Below are positions 23,916 through 35,227 of a stretch of 52,654 nt of DNA, piece after piece. The notes under the pieces are model-generated. The model was given only the letters and a program-made list of their open reading frames with translations. It searched no databases and was not told the DNA's origin. Position 1 is the first letter of the stretch, and each line of letters begins with the position of its first letter. The translations under genes were made by a program, and so were the position numbers. The stretch lies in the NCBI RefSeq assembly GCF_002632825.1, contig NZ_NJAJ01000024.1, positions 19,379 through 72,032 of the forward strand, given 5' to 3'. The stretch is from Xenorhabdus stockiae (GTDB lineage: Bacteria > Pseudomonadota > Gammaproteobacteria > Enterobacterales > Enterobacteriaceae).

Positions 23916-25472
23916 ATGTCAGCAAGGTTGAACAAAAATGTATGGTGGCCACGTTCTGTCCTGAAATGGTTTGCGGTGGGGCTGAGCCTGTTTTTTACCG
24001 GTTATTTGATTGTGTTGATGTACGCACAAGGGGAATACCTGTTTGCGATTCTGATACTGGTATTACTGGGTAGTGGTGTTTATGTTTTCGCTAATAGTAA
24101 GTCTTATGCCTGGCGTTATACCTACCCGGGTATTGCTGCGATGTTATTGTTTGTTCTGTTCCCGCTTGTTTGTACCATTACGATTGCTTTTACAAACTAT
24201 AGCAGTACCAACCAACTTACCCTTGAGCGGGCTCAGGCTGTATTGATGAGTAGACAATATCAAACAGGCCAGTCATTTAATTTCAAACTTTACCCCCAGG
24301 ATCAACAGTGGATTTTGGTATTAAATGTCGCTGATAGTTCGAATGTATTGGTATCTGAGCCTTTTTCTTTATCTGATAAAGAAAAAATCATTCTACCATT
24401 ATATGAACAGGTAACCCCCTTTAATCATGACGCTGCCACGTTGCGTACCATTACGCAGAACCGGCAGGCATTAGGGCAAATAACAGTACTTCTGCCGGAT
24501 AACAGTAGATTGCGCATGAGTTCTTTACGGCAGTTTTCCGGTATACATTCCCTTTATGCTCTGGAGAAAGATGGACACACCCTCATTAATAATCAGACAG
24601 GTGTCAAATATCGCCCGAATATGGAGACGGGTTTTTACCAATCCATTGATGCAAAAGGGGAATGGGGTAGTGAGACGTTGAGTCCGGGGTTTACGGTTTC
24701 CATTGGTTGGAAAAATTTCCTGCGGGTTATTCAGGATGAAGGGATTCAAAAACCTTTTCTCTCCATTTTCGTCTGGACGGTGCTCTTTTCTCTGTTGACG
24801 GTAATATTGACTGTGGCACTGGGCATGATTCTGGCTTGCATTGTGCAGTGGGACGCTCTTAAAGGCAGAGCTATTTATCGTGTATTACTTATCTTACCGT
24901 ATGCTGTACCTTCCTTTATTTCTATCCTGATTTTTAAAGGATTATTTAACCAGAGTTTTGGTGAGGTGAATCTACTGCTCAATGGGCTGTTTGGTTTGAA
25001 ACCGGATTGGTTTACTGACCCGACTCTGGCCAGGACCATGTTGATTATTGTTAATACATGGCTGGGGTATCCCTACATGATGATCCTTTGTATGGGGCTG
25101 CTGAAAGCGATACCTGATGATTTGTACGAAGCCTCCGCGATGGATGGTGCAGGGCCGCTACAGAATTTCCGCTATATCACTTTTCCTTTGTTAATTAAGC
25201 CTCTGACACCATTGATGATTGCCAGTTTTGCTTTTAACTTCAATAATTTTGTTCTTATTCAATTGCTTACCAACGGCAGGCCGGATCATGTTGGGACAAC
25301 GACACCAGCGGGTTATACCGATCTATTAGTCAGCTATACCTATCGTATTGCTTTTGAGGGTGATGGAGGGCAGGACTTTGGATTAGCAGCGGCGATAGCA
25401 ACGTTAATCTTCTTGTTGGTGGGGGCTTTGGCAATCATTAATCTGAAAACGACACGAATTAAATTTGATTGA
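23916..25472 (+). CDS. malF: Maltose ABC transporter permease MalF
   Basis: MalF is an inner-membrane half of the MalFGK2 channel and holds the sugar in its core. The 518 aa start near two N-terminal membrane segments and a third around residue 70. A large periplasmic loop spans about residues 90-275, the P2 loop typical of enterobacterial MalF. The C-terminal five segments follow. The EAA loop that contacts MalK reads EASAMDGAGPLQNFRY. AGGAAG precedes ATG. malG follows after 16 bp. Confidence 0.97.
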   Translation: MSARLNKNVWWPRSVLKWFAVGLSLFFTGYLIVLMYAQGEYLFAILILVLLGSGVYVFANSKSYAWRYTYPGIAAMLLFVLFPLVCTITIAFTNYSSTNQLTLERAQAVLMSRQYQTGQSFNFKLYPQDQQWILVLNVADSSNVLVSEPFSLSDKEKIILPLYEQVTPFNHDAATLRTITQNRQALGQITVLLPDNSRLRMSSLRQFSGIHSLYALEKDGHTLINNQTGVKYRPNMETGFYQSIDAKGEWGSETLSPGFTVSIGWKNFLRVIQDEGIQKPFLSIFVWTVLFSLLTVILTVALGMILACIVQWDALKGRAIYRVLLILPYAVPSFISILIFKGLFNQSFGEVNLLLNGLFGLKPDWFTDPTLARTMLIIVNTWLGYPYMMILCMGLLKAIPDDLYEASAMDGAGPLQNFRYITFPLLIKPLTPLMIASFAFNFNNFVLIQLLTNGRPDHVGTTTPAGYTDLLVSYTYRIAFEGDGGQDFGLAAAIATLIFLLVGALAIINLKTTRIKFD

Positions 25473-25488
25473 TTAAGGAGGTAGTGGC

Positions 25489-26379
25489 ATGGCGATGGTC
25501 CAATCTAGATCACAGCGGTGGCGAATATGGGCAACGCATATATTCATGCTGATTTTTATCGCCTCGATTTTATTTCCATTACTCATGGTCATTGCTATCT
25601 CTTTACGACCGGGGAATTTCGCGACGGGCAGTTTGATCCCTGAGTCGATTTCTTGGGAACACTGGAAACTGGCGCTGGGTTACAGTGTTGAATCCTCTGA
25701 TGGGCGCATTACTCCTCCTCCGTTCCCAGTAATACTGTGGTTATGGAACTCTGTAAAAGTCGCATTAATTACTGCGACTGGCATTGTTGCGTTGTCAACA
25801 ACGTGTGCTTATGCTTTTGCTCGTATGCGTTTTCGTGGCAAAAACACCTTATTGAAAGGCATGCTGATTTTTCAAATGTTTCCCGCTGTTTTGTCATTGG
25901 TGGCCTTGTATGCTTTGTTTGATCGTTTGGGGGAATATATCCCTTTTCTCGGTCTGAATACCCACGGTGGTGTGATTTTTGCCTATCTGGGGGGAATTGC
26001 GCTGCATGTGTGGACGATAAAAGGCTATTTTGAAACGTTAGATCGTTCTTTAGAAGAGGCGGCCATGCTGGATGGTGCTACATCGTGGCAGGTTTTCCGT
26101 TTGATATTGTTACCGCTTTCTGTACCGATATTAGCAGTGGTATTTATCCTGTCTTTTATTGGTGCGATTACTGAAGTACCAGTTGCATCGTTATTGTTAA
26201 GGGATGTGGATAATTACACATTAGCTGTGGGGATGCAGCAATATCTCCACCCACAAAATTACCTCTGGGGTGACTTTGCCGCCGCCGCTGTACTTTCTGC
26301 TATACCTATTACAGTAGTTTTCTTGCTTGCCCAGCGTTGGTTAGTTGGGGGATTGACTGCTGGTGGTGTGAAAGGGTGA
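25489..26379 (+). CDS. malG: Maltose ABC transporter permease MalG
   Basis: MalG is the second membrane subunit of the maltose importer. The 296 aa are the E. coli length. About six hydrophobic segments are visible, and the EAA loop is [17 protein letters not shown]. The C-terminus [16 protein letters not shown] is the conserved tail that reaches into MalK. The SD AAGGAGG lies about 7 bp before ATG. It is the last gene of malEFG; a hairpin terminator follows. Confidence 0.97.
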   Translation: MAMVQSRSQRWRIWATHIFMLIFIASILFPLLMVIAISLRPGNFATGSLIPESISWEHWKLALGYSVESSDGRITPPPFPVILWLWNSVKVALITATGIVALSTTCAYAFARMRFRGKNTLLKGMLIFQMFPAVLSLVALYALFDRLGEYIPFLGLNTHGGVIFAYLGGIALHVWTIKGYFETLDRSLEEAAMLDGATSWQVFRLILLPLSVPILAVVFILSFIGAITEVPVASLLLRDVDNYTLAVGMQQYLHPQNYLWGDFAAAAVLSAIPITVVFLLAQRWLVGGLTAGGVKG

Positions 26380-26419
26380 CGGTCTGTTTGAAATTTATCA
26401 AAGAGTAAAGATAAAGCAA

Positions 26420-26460
26420 AACTTCGTACCTGAATAAAGGGTACGAAGTTCAATATTTTT
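26420..26460. terminator. Terminator between convergent malG and malQ
   Basis: AACTTCGTACC (26420-26430) pairs perfectly with GGTACGAAGTT (26440-26450), and a T-rich stretch follows on the + strand. On the minus strand A/T-rich sequence also follows, so it may serve both genes. Confidence 0.85.
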
Positions 26461-26478
26461 TGCCTGTTTTGTCTGTTG

Positions 26479-28614
26479 TTATGACACTCTTCTTCTGTGC
26501 TTATCTATTGTTTCCAATAAATTATTTATGTCTGTATTTTTGAACATGTCTTCCAATGTGACGGTTAATTTACGTCTCCAATTAGGATATTCCATAGTTG
26601 TACCCGGGACATTGACCGGATTTTCCATACTCAGCCAGTCCTCAGGTTGTAAGCCCAACAAGGCACTGGTACAGCTAGCGAGATAATAGTGTATTCCTTG
26701 ATTAACGGATGTTGGTATCTGTGATGAAGATATTTTTGGCTGCAATGAGGTTAGTGTGTTCGCTATATTTGCTGATTCGGAGAGATAACCACGATGATTT
26801 AAACTCTGTAATAGCTTTTGCTTACAATGTTCGCGTTCATTATATAACTCAGTGAGTAATGCCTTATCAGGATATAACCCAATTGATTCACCCAGTTTCA
26901 GATCACCACTTTGCCAAAACCCACCTAATGTCGGTAAATCATGGGTAGTGATAGTTGCCATGGCCTGTGTCTGATATTTCTCAGGTGGTTTAAATTCACC
27001 TTGCCCGTCGCGCTCGAAATAAAAAACCTTATAAGAATAGATACCACGGTCACGTAATTTTCCAACAATCTCTTCTGGTACTATTCCTAAATCTTCGCCT
27101 ATCACCATGCAACAATGACGCTGGCTTTCCAATGCCAGTATCGCCAGTAAATCATCAACAGGATAATGGACATAAGCGCCTTGAGCTGCGGTTTCTCCCT
27201 GAGGGATCCACCAAAGCCTGAGCAGTGCCATAACATGATCAATGCGTAATGCCCCACAGTGCCGCATATTACTACGCAGTAATTGAATAAAAGGCTGATA
27301 ATTCTGAGCCTGTAATATATGAGGATTCATTGGAGGAAGCCCCCAATTTTGCCCTAGTGGTCCCATGATATCAGGCGGCGCACCAATAGATGCTTCCATA
27401 CAATAGAGTTCCCGGTTACCCCAGGTTTCTGAACCACCTTGCGCCACGCCAACAGCCAGATCACGATAAATACCAATCGGCATAGCATGGTTCTTACTTT
27501 CACGTAAACAATCAGCCAGTTGCCTGTCTGCAATCCATTGTAACCAAAGAAAGAACTCCACTTCTTGTGGGTGAGAGTGACAAAACTTCAGTACAGTATC
27601 ACTATCTGGGTCGCGGTATTTTTCAGGCCAGATGGGCCAACCCCAATAGGTGTGACTTTCACTGTATAGTTTGTAATGTAGAGCATCATAGACAGCCTGA
27701 GAGTACAGGCTTTTGCCGCCTTGATTAATGAATTGACGGAATGAGAGATATAGGGGATCGGTATCATTTCGAGTATTGAATTGTTGATAAGTCAAACGCA
27801 ACGCTGTCATTTTCAGTGCCATCACACTGGAATAGTCAACCCATTCTGTTTGGCGAACACTCTGAATTCTGTGCTGGGTTTCCGGCATCATCCACCACTC
27901 TTGAGCATTGGTACTGGATTGGAAATCTTCTACCTGACTGACATCAATATAAATGATATTCAACCAGTGGCGGGATGAAGGGCTATAAGGGCTGGCGTTT
28001 TCAGGCATGACAGGATACATCGCATGTAGCGGGTTTAGGCCAATAAAAGCGCCGCCGCGTTGTGCCAGTTCCCGTAACATTTTTTTCAGATCGCCAAAAT
28101 CACCCATTCCCCAATTAGTTTCGGATCGCAGGGTATAAAGCTGGATGCAGGCTCCCCACAATTTGCTGCCTTTTATCAGTGATTCTGGTTCGTAACAGCG
28201 TTCCGGAGCGATGATGATCTGCATAACATGGCGTTGTACCGCGTCTTTGGGGCTTGATGAAGGGATTAAACTAAGCGTGTGATAACCCAAAGGCAAAGAG
28301 GCTGGCAGTGTCAGTTGATATTGGCAATTTCCACGCAGGTTTATCCCTTGTTCTGTCTGTATTTGCCACTGATATTGGGCAGAGGTATTCAGATTAAAAG
28401 TGAATGACTGGCCAATAATTAATATTTTCACTGTGGGTAAGGTTAAAACTGATGGATCAGAAACCGGCCTTTTGACCGGTATATTTTCCCCCATGGCTTG
28501 CAGGATCCTATGCCTTATCTGAGAAGGAATAGCCTGTGGTTTGCCATAGGCATTAATATATTCAGTGACAATACCAGCTTCTGTTGCTAAATCATCGAGG
28601 CTTTTGTTTTCCAT
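26479..28614 (-). CDS. malQ: 4-alpha-glucanotransferase (amylomaltase)
   Basis: MalQ disproportionates maltodextrins in the cytoplasm, turning short ones into glucose and longer chains for MalP. The 711 aa match GH77: an N-terminal accessory domain to about residue 140, then the barrel with GMGDFGDL, SPYSPSSRHWLN, the nucleophile region ALRIDHVMAL and the acid region VIGEDLGIVPEE. THDLPTLGGFW near the C-terminal third is also typical. It is slightly longer than the E. coli protein (694 aa). malP is 9 bp upstream on the same strand, so malPQ is one operon. The SD is weak. Confidence 0.96.
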   Translation of the reverse strand: MENKSLDDLATEAGIVTEYINAYGKPQAIPSQIRHRILQAMGENIPVKRPVSDPSVLTLPTVKILIIGQSFTFNLNTSAQYQWQIQTEQGINLRGNCQYQLTLPASLPLGYHTLSLIPSSSPKDAVQRHVMQIIIAPERCYEPESLIKGSKLWGACIQLYTLRSETNWGMGDFGDLKKMLRELAQRGGAFIGLNPLHAMYPVMPENASPYSPSSRHWLNIIYIDVSQVEDFQSSTNAQEWWMMPETQHRIQSVRQTEWVDYSSVMALKMTALRLTYQQFNTRNDTDPLYLSFRQFINQGGKSLYSQAVYDALHYKLYSESHTYWGWPIWPEKYRDPDSDTVLKFCHSHPQEVEFFLWLQWIADRQLADCLRESKNHAMPIGIYRDLAVGVAQGGSETWGNRELYCMEASIGAPPDIMGPLGQNWGLPPMNPHILQAQNYQPFIQLLRSNMRHCGALRIDHVMALLRLWWIPQGETAAQGAYVHYPVDDLLAILALESQRHCCMVIGEDLGIVPEEIVGKLRDRGIYSYKVFYFERDGQGEFKPPEKYQTQAMATITTHDLPTLGGFWQSGDLKLGESIGLYPDKALLTELYNEREHCKQKLLQSLNHRGYLSESANIANTLTSLQPKISSSQIPTSVNQGIHYYLASCTSALLGLQPEDWLSMENPVNVPGTTMEYPNWRRKLTVTLEDMFKNTDINNLLETIDKHRRRVS

Positions 28615-28623
28615 TATGATCTT

Positions 28624-31068
28624 CTATTTTACCTGCTTAACCTGCCAGATACGTTGTTGATAATCCTGAATAGTTCTGTCGGAACTGAATGTTCCCATAC
28701 GGGCAGTATTAAGGATCGTACGTTGTGTCCAAGACGGGATATTACGGTAGAGTTCATCAATTTGCTGATGTGCGGCACCGTAAGAAGCAAAGTCAGCTAA
28801 TACTAAATAAGGGTCACCACCATCGATCAGGCTGTGTAGCATTAAATCAAATGCCTGTTTATCTCCATGGCTGAACTCACCGCTGGCGAGAGAATTCAGT
28901 ATTTGTTGTAATTGCTTATTTTGTTGGAGAATATTTTGGGGGTCATAGCCCTCTCTCAGTAAGGTTTTTGCTTCTTCTACTGTATGTCCAAAGATAAAAA
29001 TATTGTTGTTGCCAACCTGTTCGGCAATTTCGACATTTGCACCATCCAGAGTTCCAATAGTTAGTGCTCCGTTCAAGGCAAGTTTCATGTTACCAGTACC
29101 GGAGGCTTCTTTTCCTGCTGTGGAGATTTGTTCTGATACATCGGCAGCTGGGATCATCAATTCAGCTTTCGAAACATTGTAATCAGGAATAAAGGCAATT
29201 TTTATGCGATCGCGTACGATCGGATCATGGTTGATTTTTGCGGCTGCGTGATTGATAGCTGAAATAATATTTTTTGCCAGATAGTAGCCGGGAGCTGCTT
29301 TAGCCCCAAACAGGAAAACACGCGGGTAAATATCCAGTGCCGGATTTTCCTGAATCTGTCGATAAAGTGAGAGGATATGCAGCAGGTTCAAATGCTGGCG
29401 TTTGTACTCATGCAGCCGTTTGATCTGTACATCGAAAATGGCATGAGGATCTAGCTTAAGCCCCATTGTTTTATTGATGTAGTTGGAAAGGCGGATTTTA
29501 TTGTTCTGTTTGACGGTGCGATAAGCCTCACGAAAAGCAGCATCAGCAGCGTAGGGTTCGAGTCTTTTTAGTTCAGTAATATCACTGAGCCATTCATGGC
29601 CTAATGTCTGATCAATCAGTGAAGAGAGTGTTGGATTACACTGTTTTAACCAGCGACGTGGTGTAACGCCATTGGTTACGTTATGGAATTTTTGAGGCCA
29701 CAATTGATGATATTCAGGGAAGAGATCCGTCACAATCAAAGATGAATGCAATGCGGCAACACCGTTAATCGCAAAGCAGGCTACAACACAAAGATTAGCC
29801 ATTCTTACCTGATTATCATGGATGACTGCCAGTTTTTCCCATATTTGTTGGTTACTCGGCCAGTTTTGTTCCACCGTTTGACGAAAACGATTGTTTATTT
29901 CTTGAATAATACGATGGTGGCGCGGCAGTAATTCGATGATGAGATGTTCATCCCAACGTTCCAAACCTTCCGGTAATAGGGTGTGGTTAGTATAAGCGAA
30001 GGTTTGCCCGGTAATGCTCCATGCTGTATCCCAATCTAGTTGGTGATCATCAATCAGCAGACGCATCATTTCAGGAATGGCGATTGTGGGGTGGGTATCA
30101 TTGAGCTGTATCACTTCGTATTGCGGTAGCGCCTGTATTTTCCGACCAGCCAGCTGGTGACGACGCAGAATATCAGATACAGCGCAGGCACACTGAAAAT
30201 ATTGCTGCATCAGGCGGAGGCGTTTTCCAGCCTGATGGTTATCATTCGGATAAAGAACTTTGGTCAGGCTGGTGGCTTCTATGCCCTGCTGTTCCGCATG
30301 AAGAAACTGCCCATCATTGAACAGTGATAAATCAAAGGGATTATCATATGTTGCTTGCCACAGGCGCAGCGGCTGTATAACACCATTATTATAACCAACG
30401 ACAGGCAGATCCCACGCTTCCCCGGTCAGGGTAAAAGCCGGTCGCCAGATTTCACCACCATCGGTTGTTGTGACCACTTCACCACCGAAACTCACATTAA
30501 CGTTTAGTTGTATATTGCGGTAAAACCATGGATAGGTATTGCGCTCCCAGTCATCCGGAGTTTCAATTTGTAACCCTTGTTCGAAGGATTGCCGGAACAG
30601 CCCATACTGATAATTAAGGCCGTAGCCGATTGCCGGTTGATTAATTGTCGCCATTGAATCAAGAAAACAAGCGGCCAGACGGCCTAAACCACCATTACCC
30701 AAGGCAGGATCAATTTCTTCTTCCAGCACATCACTTAATACCACACCATATTCGGCTAAATACGCCTGAACATCATCATACCAGCCAAGATTCAGCAGGT
30801 TGTTACCCGTTAAACGACCGATCAGGAACTCCATTGATATGTAGTTTACATGCCGTTGTTTGCCTTTTGAGCCATCAGGAAGGGGAAGATTATCAATTTG
30901 ATGGTGATTATTTTGGCGATAAGCAGGCAGTAATTCCAAAAGAGTGGCACTGATAGTTTGCCACCACTGATGTGTTGTTATTCCCTGTGCTAAATCAAGG
31001 CCAAAGCGTTGTAACTGTCGGGTCAGCGCAGCCTGGAATTCGGCTTTATCAAGTTGGGGCTTTTTCAT
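28624..31068 (-). CDS. malP: Maltodextrin phosphorylase
   Basis: MalP cleaves maltodextrins with phosphate to give glucose-1-phosphate, using pyridoxal phosphate. The 814 aa belong to GT35. Conserved blocks are [49 protein letters not shown], and the PLP-binding segment [20 protein letters not shown], with the Schiff-base Lys in NMKLALNG. It is slightly longer than in E. coli (797 aa), mostly at the N-terminus. It is divergent from malT across a MalT/CRP region, as in E. coli. Confidence 0.97.
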   Translation of the reverse strand: MKKPQLDKAEFQAALTRQLQRFGLDLAQGITTHQWWQTISATLLELLPAYRQNNHHQIDNLPLPDGSKGKQRHVNYISMEFLIGRLTGNNLLNLGWYDDVQAYLAEYGVVLSDVLEEEIDPALGNGGLGRLAACFLDSMATINQPAIGYGLNYQYGLFRQSFEQGLQIETPDDWERNTYPWFYRNIQLNVNVSFGGEVVTTTDGGEIWRPAFTLTGEAWDLPVVGYNNGVIQPLRLWQATYDNPFDLSLFNDGQFLHAEQQGIEATSLTKVLYPNDNHQAGKRLRLMQQYFQCACAVSDILRRHQLAGRKIQALPQYEVIQLNDTHPTIAIPEMMRLLIDDHQLDWDTAWSITGQTFAYTNHTLLPEGLERWDEHLIIELLPRHHRIIQEINNRFRQTVEQNWPSNQQIWEKLAVIHDNQVRMANLCVVACFAINGVAALHSSLIVTDLFPEYHQLWPQKFHNVTNGVTPRRWLKQCNPTLSSLIDQTLGHEWLSDITELKRLEPYAADAAFREAYRTVKQNNKIRLSNYINKTMGLKLDPHAIFDVQIKRLHEYKRQHLNLLHILSLYRQIQENPALDIYPRVFLFGAKAAPGYYLAKNIISAINHAAAKINHDPIVRDRIKIAFIPDYNVSKAELMIPAADVSEQISTAGKEASGTGNMKLALNGALTIGTLDGANVEIAEQVGNNNIFIFGHTVEEAKTLLREGYDPQNILQQNKQLQQILNSLASGEFSHGDKQAFDLMLHSLIDGGDPYLVLADFASYGAAHQQIDELYRNIPSWTQRTILNTARMGTFSSDRTIQDYQQRIWQVKQVK

Positions 31069-31425
31069 GGCGTCTTCATCCTGTCACTGAATAAGGAAAA
31101 TATGCAGATTATTGAGTCTGATATGCTGAAGGTTCAGTGAACAAGAAACATCATCCTGTCAGGATATTCGCGGGGATGAGTATCAGGGCGTAGCTATTTT
31201 TTCGTGCGCTTTCGCAATTTATTCAGGAAAAAGAAACGTTTCAGTTAAAGAATGTGACAGGGTGCAACTTAACACAATCTAATCAATTAACCTAATTGCA
31301 AATGGCGCACGTTTCTCTAAATTTGGGTGTTTATTTATGAATGTTACTGATTTGTATTTCTCAATAACATGACAACAAGGTTACAGGGATCAGTTCTACT
31401 CATTGCTTGTGAGGGGAGGAAATCA
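31069..31425. promoter_or_regulatory. malP/malT divergent control region
   Basis: The gap carries MalT-box cores for malP: minus-strand CAGGATGA at 31076-31083 and 31151-31158, and GGGGATGAG at 31172-31180 on the + strand. A CRP-site candidate, TGTGACAGGGTGCAAC (31253-31268), with a good left half, lies nearer malT and fits the CRP-dependent malT promoter of E. coli. Codons from 31369 to 31425 are open in the malT frame but are not MalT sequence. Confidence 0.7.
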
Positions 31426-34143
31426 ATGCTTATCCCATCGAAACTCAGTCGACCCCTTCGCCTCAATCATATGGTCATGCGTGAGCGCCTGCTGGCGCAG
31501 CTCAATGAAGCACAGAATTATCGTTTGGTATTAGTAACCAGTCCGGCAGGATATGGTAAAACTACGCTGATGTCACAGTGGTCGGCAGGGCAGGGTAATC
31601 TGGGGTGGTATTCTCTGGATGATAGTGATAATCAGCCGGAGCGTTTTGCCAGTTATCTGATTGCTGCGATTCAACAGGCCACACAGGGGCATTGTGTCAA
31701 AAGTGAGGTTTTGGCGCAGAAACACCAGTATGCCAATTTATCGGCGCTGTTCGCACAGTTGTTTATTGAATTGAATGAATGGAAACAGTCATTGTTTCTG
31801 GTGATCGATGATTATCACCTGATAGTAAATAATCTCATCCATGAAGCCATGCGTTTTTTTCTCCGTCATCAGCCGGAAAATCTCACGCTGATTATTCTCT
31901 CCCGTCAATTACCGTCTCTGGGAGTTGCTAACTTGCGGGTACGTGAGCAATTACTGGAGTTTGACAGCCAGCAGTTAGCATTTAACTATCAGGAGGCTCA
32001 GCAATTTTTTGATAAACGTCTGCCCAGCCCATTGGATGCGGATAATTGCAGGCAGTTATGTCATGACGTGGCCGGTTGGGCAACAGCGTTGCAGTTGATT
32101 GCTCTGTCTGCCCGTCAGGCTGGTAATACAGCAGAAATATCGGCCAAACGCCTCTCAGGTATTAATGCTGGCCATTTATCCGATTATTTGGTGGATGAAG
32201 TTTTAAACCGTGTTGATCAGGGAACGCGAGAATTTTTATTGCGTAGTTCTATCCTGCGTTCAATGAATGATGGGTTAATTGTTTGTCTGACGGGCATGGA
32301 GAATGGTCAGCAACGCCTTGAAGATATTGAGCGTCAGGGGTTATTTATCCAGCGCATGGATGATTTCGGAGAATGGTTTTGTTTTCATCCCTTGTTCGCA
32401 ACATTTCTTCGGCAGCGTTGTCATTGGGAAATGGCATCTGACTTGCCTAAGCTGCATAGTATGGCGGCAGAAGGCTGGTTGAGGCAGGGGTATCCGGGAG
32501 AAGCCATTCATCATGCTTTGGCAGCAGGGGATACGAAGTTATTGTGCGATATTTTGCTGCAATATGCGTGGGAACTGTTCAACCAGAGTCAACTGTCGCT
32601 ACTGGAAGAGTGCATGAATGCGTTGCCCTATGAGCAGCTTTTGGAAAAACCGCGTCTGGTGCTGTTACAGGCATGGCTGGCGCAGAGTCAGCATCGTCAT
32701 TATGAGGTTAATGCGTTACTGAATCAGGCAGAGCAATCGTTGAAGCAAAAACAAATAACGATTGAGGCTGAACTACTGGGAGAGTTTGACGCGTTGCGTG
32801 CTCAGGTTGCGATTAATGATGGCCGACCGGATGACGCTGATTTACTGGCTGAAAAAGCACTGGCTGCTCTGCTGCCTGATAATGAATATGGCCGTATTGT
32901 CGCAATGTCAGTGAAAGGGGAAGTGTTGCACTGTAAGGGGGCGCTGTCTCAGGCATTAGCATTGATGAAGCAGACGGAGCAGTTGGCCCGCCGCTGTCAT
33001 GTCTACCACTATGCTTTATGGGCATTATTACAGCAAAGTGAAATTTTACTGGCGCAGGGGTATTTACAGGGCGCTTATGAAACCCAAAAACACGCTTTTG
33101 ATCTGGTTCGTGAACAACATATGGAACAGCTACCGATGCATGAGTTTCTGTTGCGTATTCGCTCCCAGCTTCTGTGGTGTTGGGCACGTATTGATGAATC
33201 AGAGGAAGCGGCCCGGCATGGTCTGGAGGTATTGTCTAACTTTCAGCCTCAGCAGCAATTGCAATGTCTGTCTCAACTGGTGAAATGTTCGTTAATCCGG
33301 GGAGATATCGATAATGCCCGCCGCCATTTAACCCGTTGTGAAAATTTGTTGAGTAATGGGCATTATCATCGGGACTGGAGAACGAATACGGATAAATTGC
33401 GGATCATTATCTGGCAGCATCTGGAGGATCATATTTCAGTGGCTCAATGGCTGGCTCAGGCAGAAAAACCCGAAAGTTTCAGTAATCACTTCAATCAGAA
33501 TCAGTGGCGTAATATTGCCCGTGCTCAGATATTGCTTGGTCAGTATGAAGAGGCGGAAAGCATTTTAAACATGCTGAATCAGTATGCGGTAAAACTGGAG
33601 TTGGTCAGTGATTTAAACCGCAATTTGTTGCTGTGCAACCTGCTCCACTGGCAGCTTGGACGCAAGGCTGAAGCGCAACAGGTGCTGATAGAAGCGCTGA
33701 AATTGGCTAATCGCACGGGGTTTATCAGTCATTTTGTGCTTGAGGGTGAGTTGATGGCTCTGCAATTACGCCAGCTTATCCAGCTCAATATCCTGCCTGA
33801 TTTTGAACAACATCGGGCACAGCGTATTCTGCGTGAAATTAATCGTCAGCATCGGCATAAATTTGCGCATTTTGATGAAACATTTGTTGAACAGCTTATT
33901 ACTCATCCTGATGTACCTGAACTTATCCGCAATAGCCCATTAACCCAACGTGAATGGCAGGTATTAGGATTAATTTATTCTGGTTACAGCAATGAACAAA
34001 TTGCGACTGAACTGGAAGTGGCCGCGACGACGATTAAGACACATATCCGCAATCTGTATCAAAAAATGGGTATTACTCATCGTCAGGAAGCGATTCAACA
34101 GGCGCAGAATTTAATGAAAATGATGGGATTAGGTGTCCAGTAA
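31426..34143 (+). CDS. malT: Maltose regulon transcriptional activator MalT
   Basis: MalT is the ATP- and maltotriose-dependent activator of the mal promoters (STAND ATPase). The ATG at 31426 follows GGAGGA and gives 905 aa starting [13 protein letters not shown], as in E. coli (901 aa). Walker A is SPAGYGKTT (39-47) and Walker B-like FLVIDDYH is near 125-132. A helical sensor region rich in Gln and Leu fills the middle. The C-terminal LuxR-type helix-turn-helix is within [19 protein letters not shown] and [18 protein letters not shown]. In E. coli malT is far from malEFG; here both lie within 12 kb. Confidence 0.97.
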   Translation: MLIPSKLSRPLRLNHMVMRERLLAQLNEAQNYRLVLVTSPAGYGKTTLMSQWSAGQGNLGWYSLDDSDNQPERFASYLIAAIQQATQGHCVKSEVLAQKHQYANLSALFAQLFIELNEWKQSLFLVIDDYHLIVNNLIHEAMRFFLRHQPENLTLIILSRQLPSLGVANLRVREQLLEFDSQQLAFNYQEAQQFFDKRLPSPLDADNCRQLCHDVAGWATALQLIALSARQAGNTAEISAKRLSGINAGHLSDYLVDEVLNRVDQGTREFLLRSSILRSMNDGLIVCLTGMENGQQRLEDIERQGLFIQRMDDFGEWFCFHPLFATFLRQRCHWEMASDLPKLHSMAAEGWLRQGYPGEAIHHALAAGDTKLLCDILLQYAWELFNQSQLSLLEECMNALPYEQLLEKPRLVLLQAWLAQSQHRHYEVNALLNQAEQSLKQKQITIEAELLGEFDALRAQVAINDGRPDDADLLAEKALAALLPDNEYGRIVAMSVKGEVLHCKGALSQALALMKQTEQLARRCHVYHYALWALLQQSEILLAQGYLQGAYETQKHAFDLVREQHMEQLPMHEFLLRIRSQLLWCWARIDESEEAARHGLEVLSNFQPQQQLQCLSQLVKCSLIRGDIDNARRHLTRCENLLSNGHYHRDWRTNTDKLRIIIWQHLEDHISVAQWLAQAEKPESFSNHFNQNQWRNIARAQILLGQYEEAESILNMLNQYAVKLELVSDLNRNLLLCNLLHWQLGRKAEAQQVLIEALKLANRTGFISHFVLEGELMALQLRQLIQLNILPDFEQHRAQRILREINRQHRHKFAHFDETFVEQLITHPDVPELIRNSPLTQREWQVLGLIYSGYSNEQIATELEVAATTIKTHIRNLYQKMGITHRQEAIQQAQNLMKMMGLGVQ

Positions 34144-34196
34144 AATGTTCTCAAGGTGATATTTCTGATGATTTCATAAATAAAAAGGGGCTACTG

Positions 34197-34802
34197 ATGA
34201 ATTTATCGCACTGTCATTGGCTTAATGAGCCTGCTTCATGGCAACGTCAGGATAATGCACTGAGCGTGGTAACTGATAATAAAACCGACTTTTGGCGTGA
34301 CACATGGTATGGCTTTCAGCGCCACAGTGGCCATGTTTTTGGCTGCTATGTTGACGATTTACTTATTACCGAAGGGTTCACGTTTCAGCTCTGTATTGAA
34401 GGGCGTTTTGAGCAGTTATACGATCAGGCTGGCGTTATGTTGCTGGTGGATGAACAGCATTGGCTGAAAGCCGGTATTGAATATTCCGATGGCAAGGCAA
34501 CAATCGGCAGTGTATTAACCTCACCTTATTCTGACTGGGCGATGGGGATTTTTTCGGGTAACGCTGAGAAATTCTGGTTGCGGCTGACCTATCAGGAAGG
34601 TGCTATCCGGCTGCAATATTCCACAGATGGTAAGCAGTGGCCTTTGTTGCGGTTATCCCCTTTTACTATTAACCAACATAATGGGCAACGAGTGTTTGTT
34701 GGTGCAATGTGTTGTTCACCAGAAAGAGAAGGATTGCAGGTGAAGTTCTCTGAATTCAAGCTAATGCCAGCCTTGAACAAGCCTTTGCATGATTTGAGTT
34801 AG
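34197..34802 (+). CDS. DUF1349 family protein
   Basis: The 201-aa protein resembles the DUF1349 family, a concanavalin-like beta-sandwich of unknown or carbohydrate-related function. Supporting segments are TDFWRDTWYGFQRHSGH, the YDQAGVMLLVDEQHWLKAGIE stretch (around residues 80-100) and SDWAMGIF. No signal peptide or membrane segment is visible. AAAAGGGG lies just before the ATG. It is 53 bp after malT on the same strand with no clear terminator between, so read-through from malT is possible. A role in sugar binding would fit the neighbours but is only a guess. Confidence 0.7.
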   Translation: MNLSHCHWLNEPASWQRQDNALSVVTDNKTDFWRDTWYGFQRHSGHVFGCYVDDLLITEGFTFQLCIEGRFEQLYDQAGVMLLVDEQHWLKAGIEYSDGKATIGSVLTSPYSDWAMGIFSGNAEKFWLRLTYQEGAIRLQYSTDGKQWPLLRLSPFTINQHNGQRVFVGAMCCSPEREGLQVKFSEFKLMPALNKPLHDLS

Positions 34803-34900
34803 TGGAATGGCTACAAACCGGTCAGATAAAATGCTTTTATGATGGATTTATACCCGAATATAAAAAGTAAAATAAAGGTATTACGGAAAAGGAGATGCAA

Positions 34901-35161
34901 ATGGAAGATTTGTTGGAGTTTTTCGCGGCACTACTGGAGTGCATTTATCACATCATAAAATGCATACTTACATTTTTAAAATGGATAATGGAAAATATCT
35001 TTAATTTTTTTATGGTTATCGGGGTTTTATTCTGTATTGTCATTGCGGGAAGTATCGTTAAATTTATTTTTTATAGTAGCTTCTTGGTATTGGTTTTATC
35101 AGTTTGTAAATACCGAAAAAAAATAAAAAGATATCTGAATGAAAAAGATCTCTTTAAATAA
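34901..35161 (+). CDS. Small membrane protein, unrecognised
   Basis: The 86-aa product starts at ATG 34901, 6 bp after AAGGAG; the ATG at 34895 overlaps that SD. I do not recognise a family. Residues about 5-28 are amphipathic to hydrophobic, and about 33-66 form one long or two short membrane segments. The tail YRKKIKRYLNEKDLFK is basic and probably cytoplasmic. It contains three Cys residues and many Phe and Ile. The gene is AT-rich compared with malT. A hairpin terminator lies downstream. The good SD makes a real gene likely despite the small size. Confidence 0.6.
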   Translation: MEDLLEFFAALLECIYHIIKCILTFLKWIMENIFNFFMVIGVLFCIVIAGSIVKFIFYSSFLVLVLSVCKYRKKIKRYLNEKDLFK

Positions 35162-35176
35162 GTATTAAGGCGATTA

Positions 35177-35227
35177 TCCCTCACCCAATGTGCTATGTAA
35201 TGTGGATGAGGGACATAAGCTTATTTT
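35177..35227. terminator. Bidirectional terminator between small membrane gene and thiH
   Basis: TCCCTCA (35177-35183) pairs with TGAGGGA (35207-35213), extended by CCAAT/ATGTGG-type weaker pairs. A T run at 35222-35227 follows on the + strand. It sits between convergent genes. Confidence 0.7.

Noticed and set aside
29545-29570. GGGTTCGAGTC resembling a tRNA T-loop
   Set aside because: It lies inside malP, with no matching acceptor or anticodon arms.
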